From Pseudoruegeria sp. SHC-113 (GTDB lineage: Bacteria > Pseudomonadota > Alphaproteobacteria > Rhodobacterales > Rhodobacteraceae): 64,000 bases of DNA. Below the pieces are notes generated by a model, which saw only the letters and a program-made list of their open reading frames with translations, did no database searches and was not told the DNA's origin. Below, piece after piece: positions 18,657-28,166 of this stretch. Made by a program: the position numbers and the translations under genes. Position 1 is the first letter of the stretch, and the number at the start of each line of letters is the position of its first letter. The stretch is taken from NCBI RefSeq assembly GCF_025376885.1, contig NZ_JAHUBR010000001.1:1-64000 (forward strand). Direction: 5' to 3'.

Positions 18657-18688
18657 AAAAGAAAAGAGCGGGCCAAGGCCCGCTCTTT
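18657..18688 (-). terminator. Intrinsic terminator of the porin gene
   Basis: Perfect 12-base arms AAAGAGCGGGCC and GGCCCGCTCTTT flank a two-base loop (18663-18688). Read on the minus strand, the hairpin is followed by TTTTCTTTT, a good U-tract, 26 bases past the porin stop codon. Confidence 0.88.
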
Positions 18689-18713
18689 CCGTAACTCGCT
18701 AATCCGGGTTGGA

Positions 18714-19718
18714 TTAGAAGTTGAACTTGATACCGAAGTCGGCCTTGTCGTCGTCGTTTGCACGACGGTAACCGCCAACCAGGGAAGCACCGCCGCCCAG
18801 GTCGTAGGAAGCGCCAACGCCGTAGGCTTCGTAGTCGGTGCCGGACAGCACGCCCTGGCCTTCTTCATCGTGGTAGAAGGCGGTCAGGGTGGTGGCGCCG
18901 AACACGTAGTCGAGCGAGATGCCCCACTGCTGGATCAGGTCGCCGTCGCCGTAGTTGGCTTTGACGGTTGCGTCGCCGAAGGAGGCTTCGCCGCCGATGT
19001 ACCAGGCGTCAACCGAACCGGAAACGGTGGTCGGGCCAACCGGAGCCAGGCCGATGGTTTGGGTCTCGGTGGACACGGTGATGTCTGCGGTTTCCCAGCC
19101 AGCGCCAACTTTCCAGTTGTCACCGGAGTAGGAAGCACCAACGCCGTACACGTTGTCGGTGGACAGGGTGTCGGTGGTGTAGGTACCAGCAGCGAAGTCA
19201 GCGGACGTCGTGGTCTCGGAAGAACCAGCCGGCGAACCAGCGGACAGGTAGAAGGCGAACGCGCCGGTGGAGTACTCGTAGAGAGCCTGCGGCAGCGGAG
19301 CCAGGAAGTCGGTGTCGCCGTCGCCGTCGGTGTCGGAACCGGACAGGTAGGTCAGCTCGTGGGTGTCGTTCAGGCCGGTGAGGCCAACGCCGGAGATGTT
19401 GCCCACAGCAGCTTTAGCAGCGGAGTCAACGTCGCCCATGGAGAGCTTGCCGAAGTCGCCGGAGACGAACACGGAGCCAGCGGTGCCGCCGGAAGCGGAA
19501 GAAGCGTTGTCGGCACGGAAGGAGCCGCCGAATGCGATGCCGCCGTCGGTTTCACCGGAGAGGGTGAAGGACACGCGGGCGCGGGAGGTGAACTCTGCGT
19601 CGCTGTCGCTATCGTTGAAGATAACGCCGAGACGGCCGTCACCGGAGAGAGCCACGTCAGCGGCAGCAAAGCCGGCCGATGCGACGAGCGCGGTCGTGGC
19701 GATAAGAACCTTTTTCAT
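18714..19718 (-). CDS. Outer-membrane porin, Rhodobacter type
   Basis: The 334-residue precursor has a classical signal peptide (MKKVLIATTALVASAGFAAA) and then a 16-stranded-barrel-like pattern of alternating hydrophobic residues, rich in Gly, Ser, Thr and Asp. It ends in FGIKFNF, with the C-terminal Phe required for outer-membrane insertion. This matches the general-diffusion porins of Rhodobacter. The start at 19718 follows GAGGG; the frame upstream of it is intergenic. Codon use is highly biased, as expected for an abundant protein, and a strong terminator follows. Confidence 0.93.
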   Translation of the reverse strand: MKKVLIATTALVASAGFAAADVALSGDGRLGVIFNDSDSDAEFTSRARVSFTLSGETDGGIAFGGSFRADNASSASGGTAGSVFVSGDFGKLSMGDVDSAAKAAVGNISGVGLTGLNDTHELTYLSGSDTDGDGDTDFLAPLPQALYEYSTGAFAFYLSAGSPAGSSETTTSADFAAGTYTTDTLSTDNVYGVGASYSGDNWKVGAGWETADITVSTETQTIGLAPVGPTTVSGSVDAWYIGGEASFGDATVKANYGDGDLIQQWGISLDYVFGATTLTAFYHDEEGQGVLSGTDYEAYGVGASYDLGGGASLVGGYRRANDDDKADFGIKFNF

Positions 19719-19987
19719 CGTTTTCCCTCGTTTTCTAAAGGTGCGCCTCAATTCAGGGAAATCCGAACTGAGTATGCGGAAGTCTTTCGCTCTTTCGGCC
19801 CAGCCATGCAAGCCAAGCATGCGAATTCCACGGATTGGCCCAAATCGTGGTGCAGCTATGCCACACATCCGACACAGGCCTGAAAATCGGGGAAATATAA
19901 CCCCTTCTATAAGGCAAAGGGGAAAAACCTTGCCCGCCTTCCGGGGCTCCGATAGTAGAAACCTGAACCGATACTTGAGGCAGGTCG
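19719..19987. promoter_or_regulatory. Divergent promoter region of porin and DUF3576 lipoprotein
   Basis: About 270 bases separate the divergent porin and DUF3576 genes. The porin half must carry a strong promoter and a leader; no textbook -35/-10 pair stands out. A short inverted repeat CCCCTT/AAGGGG (19901-19922) lies 65 bases before the lipoprotein start. Confidence 0.4.
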
Positions 19988-20461
19988 ATGGCAGTGCAAC
20001 GGAATCTGGCGGTTTCTCTGGCTTTTGCGGGGCTTACGGCCCTTGCGGCGTGTGGAGCTTCCACTGATCCTGAGGATTACTGGGTAAGGGATGATCCCGT
20101 GGGCGGCGCCCCCGGCGAGAGCACGTTCTCCGATCTCTTCCTCAACATCGACGATCCCAACATCACGCTCGAAGTGAACAAGTACATCTGGAACGCGTCT
20201 CTGGATGTGCTGAACTTCCTACCGATTCAGTCTGCCGATCCCTTCAGCGGCGTGATCGTCACGGGATTCGGCACGCCGCCGGGCGGAGGCCGCTCCTATC
20301 GCGCGACGATCTACGTGCAGGACCCTGCGCTTGACGCCCGTTCGCTGAACGTGGCCCTGCACACGCAATCCGGCCCGGCCTCGCCCGATGCCGTGCGCGC
20401 CGTCGAGGATGCCATTCTCACCCGCGCCCGCCAGCTTCGCCTGCGCGATGCCGACCTCTAG
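19988..20461 (+). CDS. DUF3576 lipoprotein
   Basis: The 157-residue protein matches the alphaproteobacterial family DUF3576, with segments SDLFLNIDDP, VNKYIWNASLDVLNFLP and SADPFSGVIVTGFGTPPG. A lipoprotein signal with LAAC places Cys22 as the lipidated residue, so it is envelope-anchored. The function is unknown. It stands just upstream of leuS and lptE, and from memory this neighbourhood is frequent in the lineage, which hints at an envelope role. A hairpin separates it from leuS. Confidence 0.88.
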   Translation: MAVQRNLAVSLAFAGLTALAACGASTDPEDYWVRDDPVGGAPGESTFSDLFLNIDDPNITLEVNKYIWNASLDVLNFLPIQSADPFSGVIVTGFGTPPGGGRSYRATIYVQDPALDARSLNVALHTQSGPASPDAVRAVEDAILTRARQLRLRDADL

Positions 20462-20488
20462 ACCTCAGGGCACCTTCTGATTAAGACG

Positions 20489-20515
20489 ACGCCGGGCCCT
20501 CATGCCCGGCGTTTT
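20489..20515 (+). terminator. Terminator or attenuator hairpin between DUF3576 gene and leuS
   Basis: Nine-base arms ACGCCGGGC and GCCCGGCGT enclose a six-base loop and are followed by TTTC. The hairpin lies 28 bases after the DUF3576 stop and only 22 bases before the leuS start codon, so it could end the first transcript or control read-through into leuS. Confidence 0.7.
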
Positions 20516-20536
20516 CACGTAAAGGACCAGCAGCAC

Positions 20537-23086
20537 ATGTCCCGCAGCACCGCATCCGAGATCGAACCGAAGTGGCAGGCCGCCTGGGAGAAGGCCGGCG
20601 TGTTCACCGCGAAACGCGATGACGCCAAGCAGAAATATTACGTGCTCGAGATGTTCCCCTACCCGTCGGGGCGCATCCACATGGGCCATGTGCGCAACTA
20701 CACCATGGGCGACGTGATCGCGCGCTACAAAGCCTCCTGCGGGTTCTCGGTGCTGCACCCGATGGGCTGGGACGCCTTCGGGATGCCGGCGGAAAACGCC
20801 GCGATGGCCTCGGGCGGCCACCCCAAGGAATGGACGTATAACAACATCGCCACCATGCGCGACCAGATGAAGCCGCTGGGGCTCTCGATCGACTGGTCGC
20901 GCGAGTTCGCCACCTGCGATCCGGAGTATTACGGCCAGCAGCAGAGCATGTTCATCGATTTCCTCGAAGAAGGCCTCGTGTACCGCAAGAACGCCGTGGT
21001 GAACTGGGATCCGGTGGACATGACGGTTCTGGCCAACGAGCAGGTCGAGAACGGGCGCGGTTGGCGCTCCGGCGCGCTGGTGGAGCGGCGCGAACTGACA
21101 CAGTGGTTCTTCAAGATCTCCGATTTCGCCGAGGAACTGCTGGAGGCGCTTGACACGCTGGAAGACTGGCCCGCCAAGGTGCGGCTGATGCAGGAGAACT
21201 GGATCGGCAAATCCCGCGGGCTGCAGTTCGGCTTTGAGCGCACCGACGGCGGCGCGCCGATCGAGGTCTACACCACCCGCCCCGACACGCTGATGGGCGC
21301 GTCTTTCGTGGGCATCTCCCCGGATCACCCCGTGGCCAAGGCGCTGGAAGCCGAACGCGCCGATGTGGCTGAATTCGTTGCCGAATGCCGCAAAGGCGGC
21401 ACCACGGAAGAGGCCATCGAAACCGGCGAGAAACTGGGATTTGACACCGGCATTCGCGTGAAACACCCGCTGGACCCGAACTGGGAGCTGCCCGTCTGGA
21501 TCGCGAACTTCATCCTGATGGACTACGGCACCGGCGCTGTCTTCGCCTGCCCGGCCCATGACCAGCGCGATCTGGATTTCTGCCGCAAGTATGATCTGCC
21601 GGTGAAGAACACCTTCTTCCTGCTCGGCGACGATACGCCCGTGGGCAATGAAGCCCTCGTGCCGCCGAAAACCGAAAAAGTGCGTTGGGTGGATCACTTC
21701 GCCGGGCTCACCGAGGCCACCGGAGAAGAGGCCATCGAGGTGACGGTCGATTTCGCCGAGAAAGCCGGCTGGGGCACGGGCGTGACGAAATTCCGCCTGC
21801 GCGATTGGGGCCTGTCGCGCCAGCGCTACTGGGGCTGCCCGATTCCCGTGGTGCATTGCGAGACCTGCGGCGTGGTGCCGGAGAAGAAGGACAACCTCCC
21901 GATTCGCCTGCCCGACGACGTGAGCTTCGACAAACCCGGCAACCCGCTGGACCGTCACCCCACGTGGCGCGATTGCGCCTGCCCTTCCTGCGGCGCGCCG
22001 GCCAAGCGCGAGACCGACACGATGGACACCTTCGTGGACAGCTCGTGGTACTTCGCCCGCTTCACCGCCCCGCGCGCGGAAACGCCGACAGATCTGGCCG
22101 AAGCCGGCTACTGGATGAACGTCGATCAGTATATCGGCGGCATCGAGCACGCGATTCTGCACCTGCTCTATTCGCGCTTCTTCGCCCGCGCGATGCAGAT
22201 CTGCGGCCACTTGCCCGAAAGCGCGAAGGAGCCGTTCAACGCGCTCTTCACACAAGGCATGGTGACCCACGCGATCTACATGACTGAAGGCGAGAACGGC
22301 CGCCCCAAATACCACTACCCCGAGGAAGTGGAGCTGCGCGACGGCAAGGGCTTCCTGTCTGACGGCACCGAAGTGAAGATCGTGCCGTCTGCCAAGATGA
22401 GCAAATCCAAGAACAACGTGGTGGACCCGCTCAACATCATCTCGGCCTTTGGTGCCGACACCGCGCGCTGGTTCGTGCTTTCTGATTCCCCGCCCGAGCG
22501 CGACGTGGAATGGACAGCCGCCGGGGCCGAGGCCGCCGCCAAACACCTGAACCGCGTCGCAACGCTGTCCGAAAAGATCGCCGCGATGGAGGCCGGTACC
22601 GCGGGCTCCGGCGACGAGGATCTGCTGCGCGCCATGCACAAGGCGATCCACGGCATCACGCAGGACATCGAAAGCTTCGGCTTCAACGCCGCCATCGCCA
22701 AGCTCTACGGCTTCACCTCGACTCTCGCCAAATCGCGGGCCGGGGCCGAGGCCCAGCGCGCCGCGATCACGGCGCTGGCGCAGCTGATGAGCCCCTTCAC
22801 CCCGCATCTGGCCGAGGAAATCTGGGCGCAACAGGGCGGCGAAGGGCTTCTGGCGCAGGCCGTATGGCCGAAAGCCGATCCGGCGATGCTGGTGGAAGAT
22901 ACGGTCACCCTGCCGATCCAGGTGAACGGCAAGCGTCGCTCGGAACTGAAGGTCGCCAAGGATCTTGCGAAAGAAGAGATTGAAAAGCTGGCGCTGGCCG
23001 ATGAAGCTGTGGTCAAGGCGCTGGCCGGTGGCCAGCCCAAGAAGCTGATCGTCGTGCCGGGCCGCATCATCAATGTCGTCGTTTGA
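20537..23086 (+). CDS. leuS: Leucyl-tRNA synthetase
   Basis: The 849-residue class I synthetase attaches leucine to tRNA-Leu. The HIGH-type motif appears as [19 protein letters not shown] near residue 40, the CP1 editing domain occupies the middle, and KMSKS is at about residue 620 ([14 protein letters not shown]). Length fits the family. It overlaps lptE by 14 bases, which couples tRNA charging to LPS-assembly and DNA polymerase genes in one operon, a common alphaproteobacterial order. Confidence 0.98.
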   Translation: MSRSTASEIEPKWQAAWEKAGVFTAKRDDAKQKYYVLEMFPYPSGRIHMGHVRNYTMGDVIARYKASCGFSVLHPMGWDAFGMPAENAAMASGGHPKEWTYNNIATMRDQMKPLGLSIDWSREFATCDPEYYGQQQSMFIDFLEEGLVYRKNAVVNWDPVDMTVLANEQVENGRGWRSGALVERRELTQWFFKISDFAEELLEALDTLEDWPAKVRLMQENWIGKSRGLQFGFERTDGGAPIEVYTTRPDTLMGASFVGISPDHPVAKALEAERADVAEFVAECRKGGTTEEAIETGEKLGFDTGIRVKHPLDPNWELPVWIANFILMDYGTGAVFACPAHDQRDLDFCRKYDLPVKNTFFLLGDDTPVGNEALVPPKTEKVRWVDHFAGLTEATGEEAIEVTVDFAEKAGWGTGVTKFRLRDWGLSRQRYWGCPIPVVHCETCGVVPEKKDNLPIRLPDDVSFDKPGNPLDRHPTWRDCACPSCGAPAKRETDTMDTFVDSSWYFARFTAPRAETPTDLAEAGYWMNVDQYIGGIEHAILHLLYSRFFARAMQICGHLPESAKEPFNALFTQGMVTHAIYMTEGENGRPKYHYPEEVELRDGKGFLSDGTEVKIVPSAKMSKSKNNVVDPLNIISAFGADTARWFVLSDSPPERDVEWTAAGAEAAAKHLNRVATLSEKIAAMEAGTAGSGDEDLLRAMHKAIHGITQDIESFGFNAAIAKLYGFTSTLAKSRAGAEAQRAAITALAQLMSPFTPHLAEEIWAQQGGEGLLAQAVWPKADPAMLVEDTVTLPIQVNGKRRSELKVAKDLAKEEIEKLALADEAVVKALAGGQPKKLIVVPGRIINVVV

Positions 23087-23561
23087 CCGCCGCACCCTCC
23101 TGATCTCGCTCGCAGGCCTCGCGGCCTGCGGCTTTGAGCCGGCTTATGGCCCAAGCGGAGCCGCCGCCAATCTGCGCGGCAGCATCCTCGTGGATGAGCC
23201 GACGGATCGGTTCAGTTTCGAGCTTCTGAAGCAGCTGGAAGAGCGGCTCGGCCAGCCGGTGAACCCCTCGTACGGGCTCGCCATCACGCTGCGGCTGGAA
23301 GAAGACGATCTGGCGATCACACAGGATCAAGAGATCCTGCGCTACAACATCATCGGCGAGGCAGATTTCGCGATTCGCAGCCTCGCTACCGATGCGGAGC
23401 TGTTTCGCGGCAAGGTGTCCAGCTTCACGGCCTATGCGGCCACCGGCACCACCGTTTCCACCCGCGAAGCCCAGCGCGATGCCTACGACCGCCTGATGGT
23501 GATTCTCGCCGATCAGATCACCTCACGGCTGATCGCCTCCTCGGGCAGTTGGCTGACATGA
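23073..23561 (+). CDS. lptE: LptE, LPS-assembly lipoprotein
   Basis: LptE plugs the LptD barrel that inserts LPS in the outer membrane. The 162-residue protein has a short Arg-containing signal and the lipobox LAAC with Cys19, followed by the family signature GFEPAYG. Length is typical. It overlaps leuS by 14 bases and shares an ATGA overlap with holA. The cytoplasmic and periplasmic parts of the same export machine (lptCAB) are encoded about 26 kb away in this window. Confidence 0.9.
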   Translation: MSSFDRRTLLISLAGLAACGFEPAYGPSGAAANLRGSILVDEPTDRFSFELLKQLEERLGQPVNPSYGLAITLRLEEDDLAITQDQEILRYNIIGEADFAIRSLATDAELFRGKVSSFTAYAATGTTVSTREAQRDAYDRLMVILADQITSRLIASSGSWLT

Positions 23562-24580
23562 AGCTTTCAGGCCGCGACGCGAGCGCCTATTTCAAGCGCC
23601 CCGATCCCGGCAAGACGGGCCTGCTGATCTACGGGGCCGACGCGATGCGCGTGGCGCTCAAGCGGCAGGATGTGATCGCGGCACTGATCGGGCCGCAGGG
23701 CGAAGAGGAAATGCGCCTTGCCCGGATCCCAGCCTCAGACCTGCGCAAGGATCCCGCCATGCTCGGCGATGCCATCAAGGCGCCGGGCTTCTTTCCCGGC
23801 CCACGCGTGGCCTTCGTGGAAGACGCCACCGACGGGTTGGCGAAAACCATCGAAGGCGCGCTCAAGGATTGGCAGGCGGGCGACGCGCAAGTGATCGTCA
23901 CCGCAGGCCAGCTCAACGCTCGCTCCTCCCTGCGCAAACTCTTTGAATGCCACAGAAACGCCTATGCCGTAGGGCTCTACGACGATCCCCCCACCCGCGC
24001 GGAGATCGAATCCGAGCTGGCCCAAAGCGGCCTGCGCAATGTGGACCGCGCCGCGATGCAGGATCTCGAAGCGCTCTCGCGCGAGCTTGGCCCCGGCGAT
24101 TTCCGCCAGACTCTGGAGAAGCTCGCGCTCTACAAGCTGGGCGATGAAACGCCGGTGGTGAGCGCCGATGTGCTGGCCTGCGCGCCCGCCTCCACCGAAG
24201 CCTCGCTTGATGATGTGCTCAACATCGTGGCCGAGGGGCGCGCCGGGGAAATCGGCCCTGTTCTGGCCAAACTCGAAGCGCAAGGGGTACAGGCCGTGGG
24301 GCTTTGCATCGGCGCCACCCGCCATTTCCGCACCCTGCATGCGGCGGCCAGCGATCCCAAGGGGGCAGCCGCCGGCATCGCCCGCGTGCGCCCGCCTGTC
24401 TTCGGCCCGCGCCGCGACAGGATGCAGCGGCAGGCGCAGAACTGGGGCATGACGCGGCTCGAAAACGCGCTCAGCCTGCTGACCGACACCGATCTGCAAC
24501 TGCGCTCCTCCTCCAAGGCCCCCACCATGGCCGCGATGGAGCGCGCGCTGATCCGCCTCGCCATGCTCGCCCGCCGCTGA
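23558..24580 (+). CDS. holA: DNA polymerase III delta subunit
   Basis: HolA is the clamp-loader subunit that opens the beta sliding clamp. The 340-residue protein shows the delta pattern: an N-terminal LLIYGADAMRVALKRQ region, a middle ALKDWQAGDAQVIVTAG segment, and the helical collar domain towards the C-terminus (LENALSLLTDTDLQLRSS). The ATG at 23558 overlaps the lptE stop as ATGA; a TTG three codons earlier is the alternative. Last gene of the leuS-lptE-holA run. Confidence 0.92.
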   Translation: MKLSGRDASAYFKRPDPGKTGLLIYGADAMRVALKRQDVIAALIGPQGEEEMRLARIPASDLRKDPAMLGDAIKAPGFFPGPRVAFVEDATDGLAKTIEGALKDWQAGDAQVIVTAGQLNARSSLRKLFECHRNAYAVGLYDDPPTRAEIESELAQSGLRNVDRAAMQDLEALSRELGPGDFRQTLEKLALYKLGDETPVVSADVLACAPASTEASLDDVLNIVAEGRAGEIGPVLAKLEAQGVQAVGLCIGATRHFRTLHAAASDPKGAAAGIARVRPPVFGPRRDRMQRQAQNWGMTRLENALSLLTDTDLQLRSSSKAPTMAAMERALIRLAMLARR

Positions 24581-24646
24581 TCGCCACCCTACCGCTTGCA
24601 ATGGCCGCGCGAATGGGCCTCACTGCTGCAAACAGCGGAGGCCCAC

Positions 24647-25234
24647 GTGTATCAAGTCATTGGAAACACCCGCAGCCGGACGTTCCGGGTGCTCTGGATG
24701 CTGGAGGAAATCGGCCAGCCCTACGAACAGATCACCGCCGGGCCGCGCTCTGAGGAAGTCACCGCGCTGAACCCTTCGGGCAAGGTGCCTGTGCTTGTGA
24801 CGGAAGGGCAGGCCCTCACCGATTCCACGGCCATCCTCACCTTTTTGGCCGACCGCCACGAAGCGCTCACCTATCCTGCGGGCAGCCTTGAGCGCGCCCG
24901 GCAGGATGCGTTGACCCATTTCCTGCTCGACGAGTTCGACTCCGTGATCTGGACGGCCGCGCGCCACAGTTTCATCCTGCCCGAGGAACTGCGCGTGCCC
25001 ACGGTGAAGGACAGCCTGAAATGGGAGTTCGAACGCAGCCAGCACCTGCTCGCCGACAAGCTGGGCGATGGCCCCTTCCTGATGGGCGAGCGGATGACGA
25101 TCCCCGACATTATCGCCACCCACTGCGGCACCTGGGCGGTGGCAGCGAAGTTCCCGCTCGTGGATGAGAGATTCAGAGCCTATCTCGGCCAAATGCGCGC
25201 GCGGCTTGCCTATCAAAGGCTCTCCGGAGGCTGA
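24647..25234 (+). CDS. Glutathione S-transferase family protein
   Basis: With a GTG start at 24647, five bases after a GGAGG site, the protein has 195 residues. The N-terminal thioredoxin-like half contains TRSRTFRVLWMLEEIG and the glutathione-binding NPSGKVPVL and LTDSTAILTFLADR motifs; the C-terminal half is helical, with MGERMTIPDIIATHC. It may conjugate or reduce substrates with glutathione; the substrate is unknown. It lies three bases upstream of a glutathionyl-hydroquinone reductase gene, so the two are one transcript. A longer frame from 24596 lacks a ribosome site. Confidence 0.88.
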   Translation: MYQVIGNTRSRTFRVLWMLEEIGQPYEQITAGPRSEEVTALNPSGKVPVLVTEGQALTDSTAILTFLADRHEALTYPAGSLERARQDALTHFLLDEFDSVIWTAARHSFILPEELRVPTVKDSLKWEFERSQHLLADKLGDGPFLMGERMTIPDIIATHCGTWAVAAKFPLVDERFRAYLGQMRARLAYQRLSGG

Positions 25235-25237
25235 GCG

Positions 25238-26155
25238 ATGGGCGTGATGATCGACGGCCGCTACCACGCCGAGGATCCCGGCCCGGACACCACCGAAGGC
25301 GGTGCCTTCAAACGCGCAGCCTCCACGATCCGGGGTTGGATTACGGCGGAAGGCCCGCATCCGCCTGAGGCCGGGCGCTATCATCTCTATGCCGCGTGGA
25401 ATTGCCCCTGGGCGCATCGTGCCCTATTGGGGCGGGCGGTGCTTGGTCTTGAAGAGGCGATCAGCGTGTCCTTCGCCCTACCGCGCCGCACCGAGGACGG
25501 TTGGGTCTTTGAGACGGAGGGGGCTTTTTCGGACACCGAGTTTGGCGCGAAGGCCCTGCACGAGGTCTACGCCCGCCAGCACCCCGCCTACACTGGCCGG
25601 ATCACGGTGCCTGTTCTCTGGGACCGTCACGCAGGCGTCATCGTATCCAACGAGAGCGCCGACATCCTGCGGATGCTCAACAGCTTCGTGGCAGGCGAAG
25701 GGCTCTATCCCGCGCGGCACGCCGCGGCCATCGAGCGCTGGAACGCAGAGATCTACCCGAAGCTCAACAACGGCGTCTACCGGGCAGGGTTTGCCCGCAC
25801 GCAGGACGCCCATGATGCCGCGGTGGCCGAGGTTTTCGAGATGCTCGACAGGCTCGATGGCCATCTGGAGGGAAAGAAATACCTCTGCGGCGAAGACCTG
25901 ACCGAGGCCGATCTGCGGCTTTTCCCCACGCTCGCCCGCTTCGATGTCGCCTATCACTATGCCTTCAAATGCAACATCCGCCGCCTGTGCGATTACGGCC
26001 CGCTCTGGGCCTATGCGCGGCGGCTCTACGCGCGCCCGGAAATCGCCGCGACGGTGCGGTTTGACATCTACAAGCAGGGCTATTTCTCGCCCTCTCCCCT
26101 GCGCAACCCGCTCGGGATCGTGCCGGCAGGGCCAGAGATAGATTGGTCGACCTAG
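25238..26155 (+). CDS. yqjG: Glutathionyl-hydroquinone reductase
   Basis: The 305-residue protein is a Xi-class (ECM4/YqjG/PcpF type) enzyme that reduces S-glutathionyl-hydroquinones to hydroquinones, rescuing quinone adducts. The catalytic Cys56 lies in the diagnostic WNCPWAHR motif, followed by VPVLWDRH and the SNESADILRML glutathione-binding segment. Length is typical. It is encoded directly after a GST gene, matching a two-step detoxification idea: conjugation and then reductive release. The gene symbol follows the E. coli homologue. Confidence 0.92.
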   Translation: MGVMIDGRYHAEDPGPDTTEGGAFKRAASTIRGWITAEGPHPPEAGRYHLYAAWNCPWAHRALLGRAVLGLEEAISVSFALPRRTEDGWVFETEGAFSDTEFGAKALHEVYARQHPAYTGRITVPVLWDRHAGVIVSNESADILRMLNSFVAGEGLYPARHAAAIERWNAEIYPKLNNGVYRAGFARTQDAHDAAVAEVFEMLDRLDGHLEGKKYLCGEDLTEADLRLFPTLARFDVAYHYAFKCNIRRLCDYGPLWAYARRLYARPEIAATVRFDIYKQGYFSPSPLRNPLGIVPAGPEIDWST

Positions 26156-26158
26156 GCT

Positions 26159-27331
26159 CTAATCAAGCCATTTCGCGGCGGATTCTCCTGCCCGGAGCCC
26201 GGTGGCGAAACACGCCGTCAGCAGGTAGCCCCCGGTCGGCGCTTCCCAATCAAGCATCTCACCGGCGCAGAACACGCCGGGCAGCGCCTTGAGCATCAAC
26301 CCAGCGTCCAGCGCATCAAAAGGCACGCCGCCGGCCACGGAAATGGCCTCGTCCAGCGGGCGCGGGCCGGCATGGCTAACGGGCAGCGCCTTGATCAGGG
26401 CGGCCAGTGCCGCGCCGTCGGGCAACGGGCGGCCAAACTCCTGCAGCAGCGCGATCTTCACCGGATCCAGCCGCAACGCCTTGCGCAGACGGTTGGCGGC
26501 GCTGTCCTTGCGGTTTGCCTTCGCTAGCCGCTCCGCGATGCGCGCCGCGCTCCAATCCGGCATCAGATCTAGCGTGAGCGGCGCGCCGTCCCGCAAGGCC
26601 GCCGACACGGCATAGATCCCGCCGCCTTCCAGCCCACGCGCCGAAAGCACGAACTCCGCCTGCACGTTCTGGCCTCCCGCGATCAGCGTCGTGCCCTTCA
26701 CCGGCTGCCCGAAATGGCGTGCCATCTGCGGGCTCCAGTCCACGCGAAACCCCATGTTGGCGGGCCGGAACGGCGCGATTTCCACGCCACGGGCTTCGAG
26801 CAGCGGCTTGAAACTGCCGTCTGAGCCCAGCCGCGCCCAGCTTGCGCCACCAGTGGCCAGCACCGTGACATCCGGCGTGAGGCTTTGCGGCCCTGTGGGG
26901 GTGTCGAAGGTGAAGGCCGTGCCCTGCCAGCCCGTCCAGCGCCAGCGCGTCCTCAGATCCAGCCCCGCCGCGCCCAGCCGCGTAAGCCAAGCCCGCAGCA
27001 GCGGGGAGGCCTTCATCGCCACCGGGAAGACTCGCCCTGAGGATCCAGTGAACAGCGGCGCGCCCAGTTCTTCGGCCCAGCGCATCACGTCCTGAGGGCC
27101 AAAGGCGCTGAGAAACGGCTCTAACACAGCCGAACGCGCACAATAGTTGGGCAGGAAGTCGGCGAAATCCTCCGCCTTCGTCAGGTTCAGCCCGCTCTTG
27201 CCCGCCATCAGGAACTTGCGCGCGGGCGAAGGCTTTGCCTCGGCCAAAATCACCCGCGCCCCGGCCGCCAGAAGCGGCTCGGCCGCCATAAGCCCAGCGG
27301 GCCCTGCCCCGATGATCAGCGCGGTTTTCAT
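26159..27331 (-). CDS. TIGR03862-family FAD flavoprotein (HI0933-like)
   Basis: The 390-residue protein starts with a Rossmann FAD motif (ALIIGAGPAGLMAAEPLL), followed by KFLMAGKSGLNLTKAED, which is typical of the HI0933/YhiN flavoprotein group, and ends with CAGEMLDWEAPTGGYLL. The reaction of this group is not established. It converges with the hydroquinone reductase gene with only three bases between stops. No redox partner is adjacent. Confidence 0.85.
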   Translation of the reverse strand: MKTALIIGAGPAGLMAAEPLLAAGARVILAEAKPSPARKFLMAGKSGLNLTKAEDFADFLPNYCARSAVLEPFLSAFGPQDVMRWAEELGAPLFTGSSGRVFPVAMKASPLLRAWLTRLGAAGLDLRTRWRWTGWQGTAFTFDTPTGPQSLTPDVTVLATGGASWARLGSDGSFKPLLEARGVEIAPFRPANMGFRVDWSPQMARHFGQPVKGTTLIAGGQNVQAEFVLSARGLEGGGIYAVSAALRDGAPLTLDLMPDWSAARIAERLAKANRKDSAANRLRKALRLDPVKIALLQEFGRPLPDGAALAALIKALPVSHAGPRPLDEAISVAGGVPFDALDAGLMLKALPGVFCAGEMLDWEAPTGGYLLTACFATGLRAGESAAKWLD

Positions 27332-27397
27332 GCGGCTTTCCTTGCTTGCCCCGCCGCAGGGCTACATCATCCCAAAGCCCAATGCAAAAGGCCCGCC

Positions 27398-27697
27398 ATG
27401 GACGACGCCCCCCTCTGCCCGCTCTGCCAGCGCCCGATCCCGGCACATGCCAAACAGAGCCTGCACCACCTCGTGCCAAAGCTGCGGGGCGGCACCCATG
27501 GTCCGACAGTGCTCCTGCACCAGATCTGCCACAACGAGATCCATGCGAGCTTGAGCGAGACGGATCTGGCCCGCAGCTACAACACAATCGAGGCCCTCCG
27601 CGCCCACCCCCGGCTGGCCAAATTCATCGCATGGGTCCGCAAACGGCCTGCCGACTTTCATTCCAAGACACCGGGGACGCGACGTCACCGGCCCTAG
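27398..27697 (+). CDS. Small HNH endonuclease-like protein
   Basis: The 99-residue protein has the HNH core: an N-terminal CPLCQRPIP zinc knuckle, then HHLVPKLRGG supplying the first His pair, and ICHNEIHA supplying the Asn and last His. HNH proteins cut DNA or RNA in many settings. No restriction, phage or toxin partner adjoins it; it starts 67 bases from a divergent flavoprotein gene. A C-terminal basic stretch could bind nucleic acid. A real but orphan gene. Confidence 0.78.
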   Translation: MDDAPLCPLCQRPIPAHAKQSLHHLVPKLRGGTHGPTVLLHQICHNEIHASLSETDLARSYNTIEALRAHPRLAKFIAWVRKRPADFHSKTPGTRRHRP

Positions 27698-27779
27698 GCG
27701 GGCTTTAGGCTGATCTGGATCAATGGGCACGCGCCCAAGCGCCCCCATATCTGCATGGAACACAGCACAGGAGGCTGAC

Positions 27780-28145
27780 ATGGCATTGGACTACAAGGAA
27801 TTCCCCACCGAAGGCATCGTTGAAATCCGCGTCGACGGAAAGGTGACGCGCGAGGAGTACCACCACGCGGTCAACCAACTCGAAAGCTTCATTTTCGATC
27901 ACGGCACCGTGCGGCTGGTGGAAATCGTGGAAGATTTCGAGGGCTTTGATTCCAAGATGTTCTGGGACGGGCTGAAGTTCGACATGAAGTACATCCCGAG
28001 CATCACCCACTGCGCCGTGGTCAGCGACATCGGCTGGATCGCGCCGCTCTCCAAAGCCGCCGGAGCGCTGCTTTCGACCAAGCTGCGCACCTTCGGGATG
28101 GCAGAGCTTGAGGACGCCCGCGCTTGGGTGCGCACGCCCGAGTAA
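27780..28145 (+). CDS. SpoIIAA-like (STAS/IIA fold) protein
   Basis: The 121-residue protein belongs to the SpoIIAA-like family related to CRAL-TRIO and STAS folds, with GIVEIRVDGKVTREEYHHAV at the N-terminus and the acidic LVEIVEDFEGFDSKMFWDGL segment in the middle. Relatives have been suggested to bind small hydrophobic molecules; the role is unknown. The start at 27780 follows an AGGAGG site, which rules out the frame extension upstream. It is not linked to the RsbV-type gene at 5604. Confidence 0.78.
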   Translation: MALDYKEFPTEGIVEIRVDGKVTREEYHHAVNQLESFIFDHGTVRLVEIVEDFEGFDSKMFWDGLKFDMKYIPSITHCAVVSDIGWIAPLSKAAGALLSTKLRTFGMAELEDARAWVRTPE

Positions 28146-28166
28146 GGCTCTAAACTAGCGTAAATG

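Noticed and set aside
20465-23095. 876-codon open frame opposite leuS
   Set aside because: It mirrors leuS on the other strand. Its product has no domain and leuS is unmistakable.
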